Part shown: piece by piece, positions 1-7,238 of the stretch
Layout of the letters: each line of letters opens with the position of its first letter
Position numbering within the stretch: the first letter of the stretch is position 1
NCBI GenBank assembly: GCA_947258735.1
Contig: CAMYJJ010000087.1
Span: 1 to 10,611 of the forward strand
From: Thermodesulfovibrionia bacterium
GTDB taxonomy: Bacteria > Nitrospirota > Thermodesulfovibrionia > UBA6902
Direction of reading: 5' to 3'
DNA length: 10,611 bases
Notes under the pieces: generated by a model
The model's input: only the letters and a program-made list of their open reading frames with translations
Databases searched by the model: none
Told to the model about the DNA's origin: nothing
Position numbers and translations under genes: made by a program

Positions 1-60
1 CGAAGGACACCAGATGAGGTTTACTGGAGTACACTGCCTCAGAAGCAGGCAGCAATATGA
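1..60 (+). CDS. IS3-family transposase, C-terminal end (partial)
   Basis: Only the last 19 codons and the stop (TGA, 58-60) are inside the window; the gene begins to the left. The readable end is RRTPDEVYWSTLPQKQAAI. The RTPDEVY block is the segment that closes the rve/DDE integrase domain of IS3-family OrfB transposases, where a (Y/R)(R/K)TP.EVY motif lies just after the catalytic glutamate region. The catalytic DDE residues themselves are not visible. It runs convergently towards the RHS gene. A probable right terminal repeat follows about 35 bases downstream, so this end of the insertion sequence looks intact. Assignment to the IS3 family is fairly secure from the motif; the subgroup (IS150- or IS3-like) is an inference. 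Confidence 0.75.
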   Translation, partial: RRTPDEVYWSTLPQKQAAI

Positions 61-92
61 ACAGGCAGCTTATCACTTATAAATCGCTTTTG

Positions 93-119
93 CCTGTCCA
101 AAGAAACCCGACCACCTCT
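93..119 (+). repeat. Probable right terminal inverted repeat of the IS3-type element
   Basis: Read inward on the minus strand from 119, the sequence starts AGAGGTGGTCGGGTTTCTTT and goes on to TGGACAGGC. It resembles the GGTGGTCC...TTTGGACA ends of IS150-like IS3 elements as remembered. It lies just downstream of the transposase stop, where such an end is expected. The left end lies outside the window, so the pairing cannot be shown and the exact last base is uncertain by one or two positions. Confidence 0.5.
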
Positions 120-445
120 ATTCTCTATTTCTTTTTATGAGTAAAGATTTGAAATGGTTATCGTTGGATTTTGTATCTTCGGGAATTGATCACTTTACCT
201 GCTTATGAATAACGGGAGAAGGTTTTAAAGTTGATGATTAACGATTTAAAGAAAGTATTACACGAAGTTCTGTGAATCGAAACATATCTTATAGTGTATT
301 TTCGCATACTATTTAATGGCTAACAAAAAGCTAAATCAATCTGTTCATGGTTAAATTTTCTGTATTCAAGTAAACAACCCGCTTTACTATTAATTCTCTA
401 GCGAAGATGTTCATTATTGAAACTTACGTGAGCAAATAGACTCAA
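120..445. other. Non-coding gap between the IS end and the RHS gene
   Basis: About 325 AT-rich bases without a credible gene. The longest plus-strand frame from an ATG (138-209) is 23 codons with no ribosome binding site. A weak hairpin (ATAGTGT at 291-297 with ATACTAT at 306-312, one G.T pair) has no T-run on either side and is not a convincing terminator. No clear rho-independent terminator for the long minus-strand operon could be found here, so termination may be Rho-dependent or lie in the IS. Confidence 0.5.
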
Positions 446-3400
446 CTACTCCAATGAAATATTTTCGATCGTTACAGTACCGTCGTTAATATTTACGTTT
501 CCATTTATCGTTGTTGTGCCAATAACTGTAGTAAAATTACAGTTAAATCCGCCTTGCAGGTTTAGGGTTTTATTCATATATAAAGTATCAGTTATATTTA
601 CCGCCTGCAGCTGTATGGTGTCACCTCCCGCTGCTTCATTATAAGCTTGTTGCAATGAGAAATAATAAACAGAGGGGGGCCCCTCGATTCTGACAGGCTG
701 TGAGCATAAGGCAAAGTTTGCAGTTAAGTTCTTGTCTGCATCCATAAGCATTGTGCAGAGGTTATTAACCGGAGAATCACATCCTGCCCAGTGATCGAAT
801 ATATATCCGCTGTTTTCATTAGCAGTAAAAATACTCTGTATCACTGAGTCATATTGACAGCCTGAAGAACAGTCCGGATCAATATCCCCTGCCGCAGAGG
901 GATTGACAGAAGAAGTCAGCATATACTTTGTGCTCGTATCAATAACTACAGTAAAGTTGCCGCTACTTAAGTCATCTGCGCCTAAATCAAAGTAAACTGA
1001 TCCGTCGGGATTATAGATTATGATTCGAATATTATCCGGATTCCCGTCAATTATTATTAATGTAAAGGTATAGCCTGCAATTCCATTCACCTTGCACTCA
1101 CCGCTGATAGTCATTGTGCTGCCTGATACTGAGACTCCAGTAATATTTGTGCTTACAAGACTGATCCTTAACTTTGAATAGTAGTAATTCACCCAGCTTG
1201 AAGCAAGTTCTGTTGTCTGGACATCAAGTGAGAGGCTTGCATCAAATCCCTCTTCCGGATAGTTATATCCTGAACCCGTAATATGATAATCAGTGCCTGT
1301 TCCGTTCAGTGATATGAGCATCTCTGGTACTGCCGGGTCATCAGATGGTATGTGTAAATCCGCACTCCTGACTCCTGCTGATAAAGGGGAAAAAACAGCA
1401 TCAAATAAACACTGACCTGATGGTGATAATGTCCGGCCCGAGCAATCGTCATTATGGACATCAAATACTCCGCTGTCTGAGCCTGTAATCGATAGTGATC
1501 CTATGTTCAGATTACCATCACCGGTGTTTGTTACAGTCACGGTAACTGCTGATGGGGTTCCCACGGTCACTGTTCCGAAGTCAACCTGTATGGGCATTAC
1601 TGAAATGACCGGTACAAGCTGAGTTCCCGTCACATTGCTGCCAAACTCATTCCCCACTCTGTCAGTGACAGAATAGGTATCACCTGACCGTTCCTTTCCG
1701 CCCTCATTAAAATTGCCTTTTCTCACAGAAAAGTTCTCACTGAGACCGTAGTGATAAATACTCGTCGGAGCTGGATCAACAGAGTCGATCAATCCGTCAT
1801 CATCGGTATCCTGATCAAGGGGATCTGAATTATATTCAAATATCTCGGTATAATCGTCTACTCCATCGCTATCCGTGTCCTGACTGTTAAGGTCTGTACC
1901 GTACTGGTATTCCTGAAAGTTCGTTAACCCATCCGTGTCAAAATCTTCAAGAGCATCCCGGTAGTCCAGTGGATTCATGCCGTGATCAATTTCCCATTCA
2001 TCCGGAATACCATCATTGTCATCGTCGGCGTCGTCTTTATCAGGGATTCCATCGTCATCTGTATCGATAAATGTCTTTCTGCTGACACTATCGCCCAGTT
2101 TGTCGGCAACTTTGTATGACTCACTTTCTCGGCTATCTCCCCCTTCATTTACTGTGCCTGACATAACCCTGTAATTCTCACTGGAACCGCTGTGATACTG
2201 ACTGTTTGGGTACGGATCTTCCGGGTCAATATATCCGTCACTATCTGTGTCGGAATTAGCAGGATCAGTTTGATAATTATTAATTTCCTCATAATCACTC
2301 CACCCGTCGTTGTCTGTATCTCCGCTCTGAGGATTTGTCCCTATCTGGAATTCCTCCAGGTTGTTTAAACCATCAGAGTCAGCATCGCCGGAAGCATCAG
2401 AGGCATCAAGAGAATTCAATCCATTGTCATTCTCCCATATATCAAGCATGCCGTCATTGTCGTCGTCATCATCATATGCATCAGGGATCATGTCACCGTC
2501 TGTATCTAACAGGTAATCAATGCTGTCAACCTTTACATACGATTCACTATTTGCATCACGCACCTTGAAGTAAACTGTTTTACGCCCGAATCCGGAACTT
2601 ACTATAAACGTCGGCGAAGGAGAATAGGGCTGCCATGAAGCCCCTGCAAATGCCTCATCTTCACTCGCCATATATTCTGTCGGATTCCCCGATACTATGT
2701 TGTCCAGCGTAACCTGACCGGTTGCTGTGTAGTCACTGCCGTTTTCAAGAACAAAGGATTCGAGAACAACGTAGGGTATCGTCATGCCCGTTACCGCATG
2801 TGGACCGGCATTATTTCCATATGTATATGACTTTGCCATCCCATCCCTTGTTTCAGATAGCATATTGCCTACAGCATCATACTGATAGGTTGAACTGTAT
2901 CCGCTGTCTCCTGCGGAGAGTAATCTGTCAAGATCATCATAGGTAAATGTTTCTGTCCTGCCAACCGCATTGTCCGCAATGGACATTACATTCCCCACAT
3001 CATCATAGGTGTAGGTAAAGTCCTGAATACCGGGTGTTGAAATGGTATGGAGCCGCTGGTTCCCGGGATAGTAGCTGAAAAAAGTGTTCAGGCTGTTCGG
3101 AAAGCTTTTCCCGATTATCTGGCCATGTTCGTTATAGTCTATTGAAGTCAAAATACCGGGTATGCTATCAAGCAGTCCCTGGTTATTGTAATTAAAAGTA
3201 ACCACCTCACCGTCAGGATAAGTCTGACTGACAGGTCTGTCCATTGCGTCATATCCCCATTGAGTTGACCACGAAAATCCGTCGAAGGCTCTGGTTTCCT
3301 CTGTCTTCCGCAGCCGTTCGTCATATTGATACGTCACTATTCCTGTGCTGTCTGCAAGCTCGGCAAGAGTTCCAATGGTATCTGTGTCATAGGTGAATGT

Positions 3401-5074
3401 AACATCCGTATCGTTCGGATAATCAATAAGAATCTTCCGGTTCAGGGGATCGTACTGGATATCTGTTATCACGCCTCTTGCATCCTCCTGCGATACAAGG
3501 CTGCCGGTTCCGTCGTACCCATAACTCCATGTCCCCATATCAGGGTCATTCATCGATGTTTTGCGTCCTAATGAGTCGTACTGGATAGTAGTAATGTTGC
3601 CCGGATGATCGGTAATCTGTGTTAATTCACCTATCGGGTTGTACAGGTAATTAGTAATATAGGACTCGCCAAGGTTGTTTTCTGTTACCTGCAGCAGTCT
3701 CTGGATAGCATCAAACACATATGATTTCGCACGTCCTTTTTCATCTGTCTCCGTAACAGTCCAGTGGTCAATTGTACGGCTTACCTGCGTGTTGTCCGGG
3801 TTGGTTATTAGCACCGGCCTGTTTAAGGCATCGTAATCATATCCCATTGACGGCACCGCTGTGTTCGGTGTGCTGTAGGCATGTATATTGTCTGTTAAAT
3901 ACGGATTAGACTGATCCTTTACCCTGCTCATCTCATCATAATAGACATCAACAGCTATCATATTTGCCGGGTTTTCATATTCTGACTTTGTCTGGATGAG
4001 ATTCCCAAGACCGTCGATACTCTGAACAGCATCAAGCGTGCCTGTCTGTCCGCTTGCCTCCCGTTTTGAAGTAATTACATGTTCCGGGGCTGTGCCATCG
4101 ATATTATATTGAATGCTTACCGTTGGCAACGCTTCGCTGTCATAGGGTTTGATTTCTTTAATCTTTCGATGAAATTCGTCATATATAAATTGTGTGGTGA
4201 ATCCATTCGGGTCTGTTACAAGAGTTAGTTCCCCATTCACCGGATTGAAGAGAGTGGTTGTGAGCTGGTTTTTGGCGTTATAGGATTTTTCGGGAAATGT
4301 ATTGAAAGTCAGGTCATATTCAATGCTGCTGACCCTTCCTTCAGGGTCTATAACTCTTTCAGGATTACCGTAACTGTCATACTCATAAAGAGTAACTGGA
4401 TTCGCTCCAGTATCGAGCCAGTGTTCCTCTTTTGTAAGGTTTCCCAAAGTTGCACACACACTTTGACTGTCATACCAGAAAAAGCTCTCTCTGAGCAGGC
4501 TTCCACCGGCAGAATCAGTTTTGTACTGATGCCGAATACGATCAACAGTCCACGGATTATCAGAGCAGGAAGGCCAGTATTCATTATATGTATACACTTC
4601 ATCGCCTGCTACGCTGGTATCTCCATGGTTAATATGAAGTCCAGCATTCCCATACAGATCATAGTACTGGTACTCGCTTCTGATGGTTTTAGGATTGGAG
4701 GCTACCCCATCATACGTCAATGCATCGGTTTTGCTCAGATTAGTCCTATACACACCATCAGCAGAAGATACTTCCCAGGTATTTTCCGTTTTTGCATATG
4801 GAGCATCACTGTTGTCCTTTATTTCAGTCTTATATTCCTTCCCTTTTTTCGCCTCATCCTGATAATAGTGATGGATGACCTTTGAACTGTCAGCCCTTGT
4901 TTCAGTCACCTGTCCGAATCCTCTGAACTCCCTGTCAGGAAAATCATAGAGTCCCTGGGCATAAGAGTAGTTAGTTGTCGAGATATTTTCATGCGCTCCG
5001 GACATCCCGTTATTTGTTGTGAGTGAAGATACCACCCAGTAATTAAATGGGAGCCGTGTGTTGTTAAATGACAT
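446..5074 (-). CDS. RHS-repeat shell protein with calcium-stalk and surface-type C-terminal domains (downstream half of an interrupted SpvB-RHS gene)
   Basis: 1542 residues, probably secreted as part of a larger SpvB-RHS protein because it has no signal peptide of its own. Residues 1-60 carry LPFNYWVVSS and GLYDFPDREFRGF, the link that follows FG-GAP repeats in SpvB/TcdB-like proteins. Residues 100-760 hold many RHS/YD repeats (for example YEYDSYGNPERV, YTYDDVGNVMSI, YQYDAVGNM), which build the hollow RHS/Tc cocoon. The series stops at GPHAVTG (758-763), where the RHS core would normally follow. In its place come a beta domain (764-855), two DxDxDG calcium-stalk units (857-999 and 1004-1147), a choice-of-anchor-D/ASH-like domain (about 1156-1261), an unassigned beta domain (1262-1385), a divergent InlB-like repeat (about 1386-1455) and a beta-helix-like end (1457-1542). 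The ATG at 5072-5074 has no ribosome binding site and lies three codons in frame after the TAG that ends the upstream gene, so independent initiation is doubtful. RHS assignment is secure; the tail-domain names are from motif memory. Confidence 0.85.
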   Translation of the reverse strand: MSFNNTRLPFNYWVVSSLTTNNGMSGAHENISTTNYSYAQGLYDFPDREFRGFGQVTETRADSSKVIHHYYQDEAKKGKEYKTEIKDNSDAPYAKTENTWEVSSADGVYRTNLSKTDALTYDGVASNPKTIRSEYQYYDLYGNAGLHINHGDTSVAGDEVYTYNEYWPSCSDNPWTVDRIRHQYKTDSAGGSLLRESFFWYDSQSVCATLGNLTKEEHWLDTGANPVTLYEYDSYGNPERVIDPEGRVSSIEYDLTFNTFPEKSYNAKNQLTTTLFNPVNGELTLVTDPNGFTTQFIYDEFHRKIKEIKPYDSEALPTVSIQYNIDGTAPEHVITSKREASGQTGTLDAVQSIDGLGNLIQTKSEYENPANMIAVDVYYDEMSRVKDQSNPYLTDNIHAYSTPNTAVPSMGYDYDALNRPVLITNPDNTQVSRTIDHWTVTETDEKGRAKSYVFDAIQRLLQVTENNLGESYITNYLYNPIGELTQITDHPGNITTIQYDSLGRKTSMNDPDMGTWSYGYDGTGSLVSQEDARGVITDIQYDPLNRKILIDYPNDTDVTFTYDTDTIGTLAELADSTGIVTYQYDERLRKTEETRAFDGFSWSTQWGYDAMDRPVSQTYPDGEVVTFNYNNQGLLDSIPGILTSIDYNEHGQIIGKSFPNSLNTFFSYYPGNQRLHTISTPGIQDFTYTYDDVGNVMSIADNAVGRTETFTYDDLDRLLSAGDSGYSSTYQYDAVGNMLSETRDGMAKSYTYGNNAGPHAVTGMTIPYVVLESFVLENGSDYTATGQVTLDNIVSGNPTEYMASEDEAFAGASWQPYSPSPTFIVSSGFGRKTVYFKVRDANSESYVKVDSIDYLLDTDGDMIPDAYDDDDDNDGMLDIWENDNGLNSLDASDASGDADSDGLNNLEEFQIGTNPQSGDTDNDGWSDYEEINNYQTDPANSDTDSDGYIDPEDPYPNSQYHSGSSENYRVMSGTVNEGGDSRESESYKVADKLGDSVSRKTFIDTDDDGIPDKDDADDDNDGIPDEWEIDHGMNPLDYRDALEDFDTDGLTNFQEYQYGTDLNSQDTDSDGVDDYTEIFEYNSDPLDQDTDDDGLIDSVDPAPTSIYHYGLSENFSVRKGNFNEGGKERSGDTYSVTDRVGNEFGSNVTGTQLVPVISVMPIQVDFGTVTVGTPSAVTVTVTNTGDGNLNIGSLSITGSDSGVFDVHNDDCSGRTLSPSGQCLFDAVFSPLSAGVRSADLHIPSDDPAVPEMLISLNGTGTDYHITGSGYNYPEEGFDASLSLDVQTTELASSWVNYYYSKLRISLVSTNITGVSVSGSTMTISGECKVNGIAGYTFTLIIIDGNPDNIRIIIYNPDGSVYFDLGADDLSSGNFTVVIDTSTKYMLTSSVNPSAAGDIDPDCSSGCQYDSVIQSIFTANENSGYIFDHWAGCDSPVNNLCTMLMDADKNLTANFALCSQPVRIEGPPSVYYFSLQQAYNEAAGGDTIQLQAVNITDTLYMNKTLNLQGGFNCNFTTVIGTTTINGNVNINDGTVTIENISLE
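1634..2506 (-). repeat. Tandem duplication of a calcium-binding stalk unit inside the RHS protein
   Basis: Two in-frame units of about 145 codons (2078-2506 and 1634-2065 on the DNA) share one layout. Each begins with DTDxDxxPDxxD and DDDNDGxxDxWE, continues with DxDGLxNxxEFQ/YQxGTxxxxxDTD and ends with TDxDG, then closes with YHxGxSEN(Y/F)xV, NEGG and (S/T)Y.V.D.(L/V)G. The aspartate-rich parts look like thrombospondin type-3 or EF-hand-like calcium-binding repeats, which form stiff extracellular stalks. The units differ at many positions, so the duplication is not recent. A 148-residue period can be read directly from the protein. Confidence 0.8.
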
Positions 5075-5086
5075 CGATGAGGCCTA
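5075..5086 (-). other. In-frame amber codon separating the SpvB and RHS halves
   Basis: Read on the minus strand, the codons are ...GGT GGT TCA ATA ACG GCA, then GCC, TAG (5084-5086), GCC TCA TCG, then ATG (5072-5074). The upstream and downstream reading frames are the same frame, with one stop and three codons between them. In related SpvB-RHS proteins, as remembered, the GGS(I/L) segment is followed by an aromatic residue, often tyrosine, and then the x-SxS(F/Y)xNT segment. The TAG sits where that tyrosine would be, and TAT or TAC differs from TAG by one base. The stop is embedded in the palindrome GCCTAGGC. Confidence 0.85.
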
Positions 5087-7228
5087 GGCTGCCGTTATTG
5101 AACCACCGAGAATATCCGTTACCCTTGTCAGGAGATTTGCCCTCCCTGAATTATTTCTGTAAACATCCCAGTGAGGGCTGCTGTCCCTGCGGACTATGTC
5201 GGGAAGACCGTCACCATCTATATCAAAGACGTCCCGCTTCACATTGCCGGTCCCGGATTCAACATCCCGGGTATACCCATCTGTAAACAGTGTTGACCAT
5301 GACATCTGTGCCGAAAACCCATTCCCTTTATTGAAATAAACTTCCCACTCCCCGGTCCCGGGATTAGGATCAACAATGTCCGGCAGTCCGTCTCCGTTAA
5401 TATCAATTAAATCCCTTTTTATGTTTCCTGTAGTATCGGGATCAGTGATATAGCCGGAATAGGTGGTGTACCATTGGCCTGCGTGGATAAAGTTGCTTCC
5501 TGTATTAAGGTAAATATCCCAGCTTGGTCCTCGTCCGTCTACGATGTCCGGAAGGCCATCACCGTTCAGGTCGTAAAGCGCCACTTCTGTGTATGCCACA
5601 CCTTCCGTAAAGTCCTCAATCCATGCATTTGGTGTCGGTACACTCCATACGCCAAAGTCAGTAAAGCCGTTTCCGGTGTTTCTCCATATATGCCATGCCG
5701 TTCCTCCTTCTTTACTCACTATGTCCGGAAGGCCGTCACCATTGATATCGAGTAGTGTCTGCTGGACATTTGCCGCCTTGGTGTCCGGCTGCTGCACCTC
5801 ACGAATGGAAAATTGAAGAGGAAGGGGCCATGATGGTGCAGGCATAAACCTGTTCCCGGTATTTTCCTGTATCTGAAGAGTAGTATCTTCATGTACGAAC
5901 AGGAAGTCTATATACCCGTCTCGATTGATATCAATTGGATTGCTTCTTGTGTCTGGAGATTGTACGTCAGGAATGTAGCTAATAACATCTCTAATATCCC
6001 AGCTGCCCTCTTCCGGGGTATTTGGAATGTTCCATTCCGTGTTAGGTGATGTGAATCCTGACCCATTATTAAACCATATGTCCCAGTGAGTCGGAGATAA
6101 AGGCGGATCAGCACTTATCAGGTCAGGCAGACCATCGCCGTTTACATCAAAGGTATCGGTTATAACATCATTGTCATAATCAACCTGACGTATCCAGTTC
6201 TCATCGGGTGTAGGCCAGTTAATCACGCTGCCGAAAGATGTGTCTATTGGTTTATATTCAAACGTAACTGGCGGCAGTGAAGTTATTCCGTCACTACCGT
6301 ATTGTGTAATCGAGGTAAGCAAAGACTTGTTCTGGATTTCATTCATTGAATAATTAAGTAAATATTTTCTTGCCCGGCTTCCGTCAACCGTGATGAGAAT
6401 CTCCGCCAGTCTCCGGGATTCAACGACCTCGGATCCCTGATCAATGATCATATAAGTATCAGGCCTGTCACTTCCTTCAAGGATAAATTCAATAACCCTT
6501 TTCTTATCATTGCTGTATTCAATTTTACTTAAGTACACAGCTCCTCTATCATTTGGTGCGGGGTTTTCCTCATAGGTAAAGAAGATGGAATTACCATTCC
6601 TGTCTTTGATGCGGTCAAGACTCCAACGCCAGACATAAGACGGAACAGAACCATCGCTTGAATTGACCATATTTTCAGAGTCAGCGTTATAGCCGAAACG
6701 GAATTCTGTACCGTCCTTTGATTGAACAACCCAGTATTCACCCGTTGTATTCGGCGCGCCTGTTTTCTTCTCTATTCTCAGGTATGCTTCGAGCTTGGTG
6801 TGGAATAGATTTTCAGAAGATACATAGACAAGATCGTGCTTTGCTCCCTCAAGTAAGAGATCAAAGGTATCGTCCGTGGTATCTTTACGTGTATATTCAA
6901 TATCTCTTTGAATATAGCTCAGAGAGATATCCCATCCGAAGCCAACCCATCCTGCTTTCCCTTTTGCCGAGTGGCTGTTGTATGAGATTGATATTTGAGG
7001 AGTTAGTCCTTTTGTTCCTAGGGGTATTGCTATCTTATAAGCGTATACAAATGAGCCGGAATGGATATCCGTCTGAAATGAATTCCATATGTTTTTATAC
7101 GGACTTTGAGGTGGTTTTACAGCAGAGTATTTGTAGTGCGGGTCTAGATCATCGGCATGGCACACTGGAAACTGCGTAAAAATCCCAATACAAATTGTTA
7201 AAGCTATAATTAGATGTTTATTAAACAT
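5084..7228 (-). CDS. Secreted SpvB-domain protein with six FG-GAP/VCBS-type repeats (upstream half of an interrupted SpvB-RHS gene)
   Basis: 714 residues from the ATG at 7226-7228. This start gives a clean signal peptide (MFNKHLIIALTICIGIF, then VCHADD, cleavage probably after HA). Longer starts (TTG 7267 or ATG 7264) would overlap the upstream gene and put a polar stretch before the signal. There is no Shine-Dalgarno site, and the upstream stop lies 10 bases before the ATG, so translational coupling is likely. Residues about 40-335 match the SpvB/TcaC N-terminal domain (GSFVYAYKIAIPLGTKGLTP, YNSHSAKGKAGWVGFGWDI). Six D(I/V/L)NGDGLPD(I/L)V-type calcium-binding repeats start near residues 361, 433, 494, 553, 609 and 669; each full copy has a following W..Y.N.G.GF strand. 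In the second copy, DINRDGYID is divergent. The protein ends at a TAG directly in frame with the RHS gene. In Tc-type and related RHS systems this part forms the closing cap and beta-propeller of the cocoon; the role here is inferred. Confidence 0.88.
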   Translation of the reverse strand: MFNKHLIIALTICIGIFTQFPVCHADDLDPHYKYSAVKPPQSPYKNIWNSFQTDIHSGSFVYAYKIAIPLGTKGLTPQISISYNSHSAKGKAGWVGFGWDISLSYIQRDIEYTRKDTTDDTFDLLLEGAKHDLVYVSSENLFHTKLEAYLRIEKKTGAPNTTGEYWVVQSKDGTEFRFGYNADSENMVNSSDGSVPSYVWRWSLDRIKDRNGNSIFFTYEENPAPNDRGAVYLSKIEYSNDKKRVIEFILEGSDRPDTYMIIDQGSEVVESRRLAEILITVDGSRARKYLLNYSMNEIQNKSLLTSITQYGSDGITSLPPVTFEYKPIDTSFGSVINWPTPDENWIRQVDYDNDVITDTFDVNGDGLPDLISADPPLSPTHWDIWFNNGSGFTSPNTEWNIPNTPEEGSWDIRDVISYIPDVQSPDTRSNPIDINRDGYIDFLFVHEDTTLQIQENTGNRFMPAPSWPLPLQFSIREVQQPDTKAANVQQTLLDINGDGLPDIVSKEGGTAWHIWRNTGNGFTDFGVWSVPTPNAWIEDFTEGVAYTEVALYDLNGDGLPDIVDGRGPSWDIYLNTGSNFIHAGQWYTTYSGYITDPDTTGNIKRDLIDINGDGLPDIVDPNPGTGEWEVYFNKGNGFSAQMSWSTLFTDGYTRDVESGTGNVKRDVFDIDGDGLPDIVRRDSSPHWDVYRNNSGRANLLTRVTDILGGSITAA
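5193..6150 (-). repeat. Six dispersed copies of the FG-GAP coding motif
   Basis: The coding bases for DINGDGLPDIV recur at spacings of 56-72 codons. On the plus strand they read as variants of ATGTCCGGAAGGCCGTCACC followed by GTTGATATC-like bases, for example near 5193-5227, 5370-5405, 5539-5575, 5718-5753 and 6117-6150. The 3' copies are closest in sequence, which fits expansion by unequal recombination within the gene. Confidence 0.75.
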
Positions 7229-7238
7229 AAAATCAATA

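Noticed and set aside
4421..4885. Plus-strand open frame of 154 codons
   Set aside because: It is antisense to YD repeats, has no ribosome binding site, and its composition follows from the repeat codons on the other strand.
5193..6150. Regularly spaced repeats that might suggest a CRISPR-like array
   Set aside because: The repeats lie about 170-215 bases apart, are in frame and encode DxNGDGLPD calcium loops, so they are protein repeats.
6718..7179. Plus-strand open frame of 153 codons
   Set aside because: It is antisense to the conserved SpvB domain and has no recognisable protein features.
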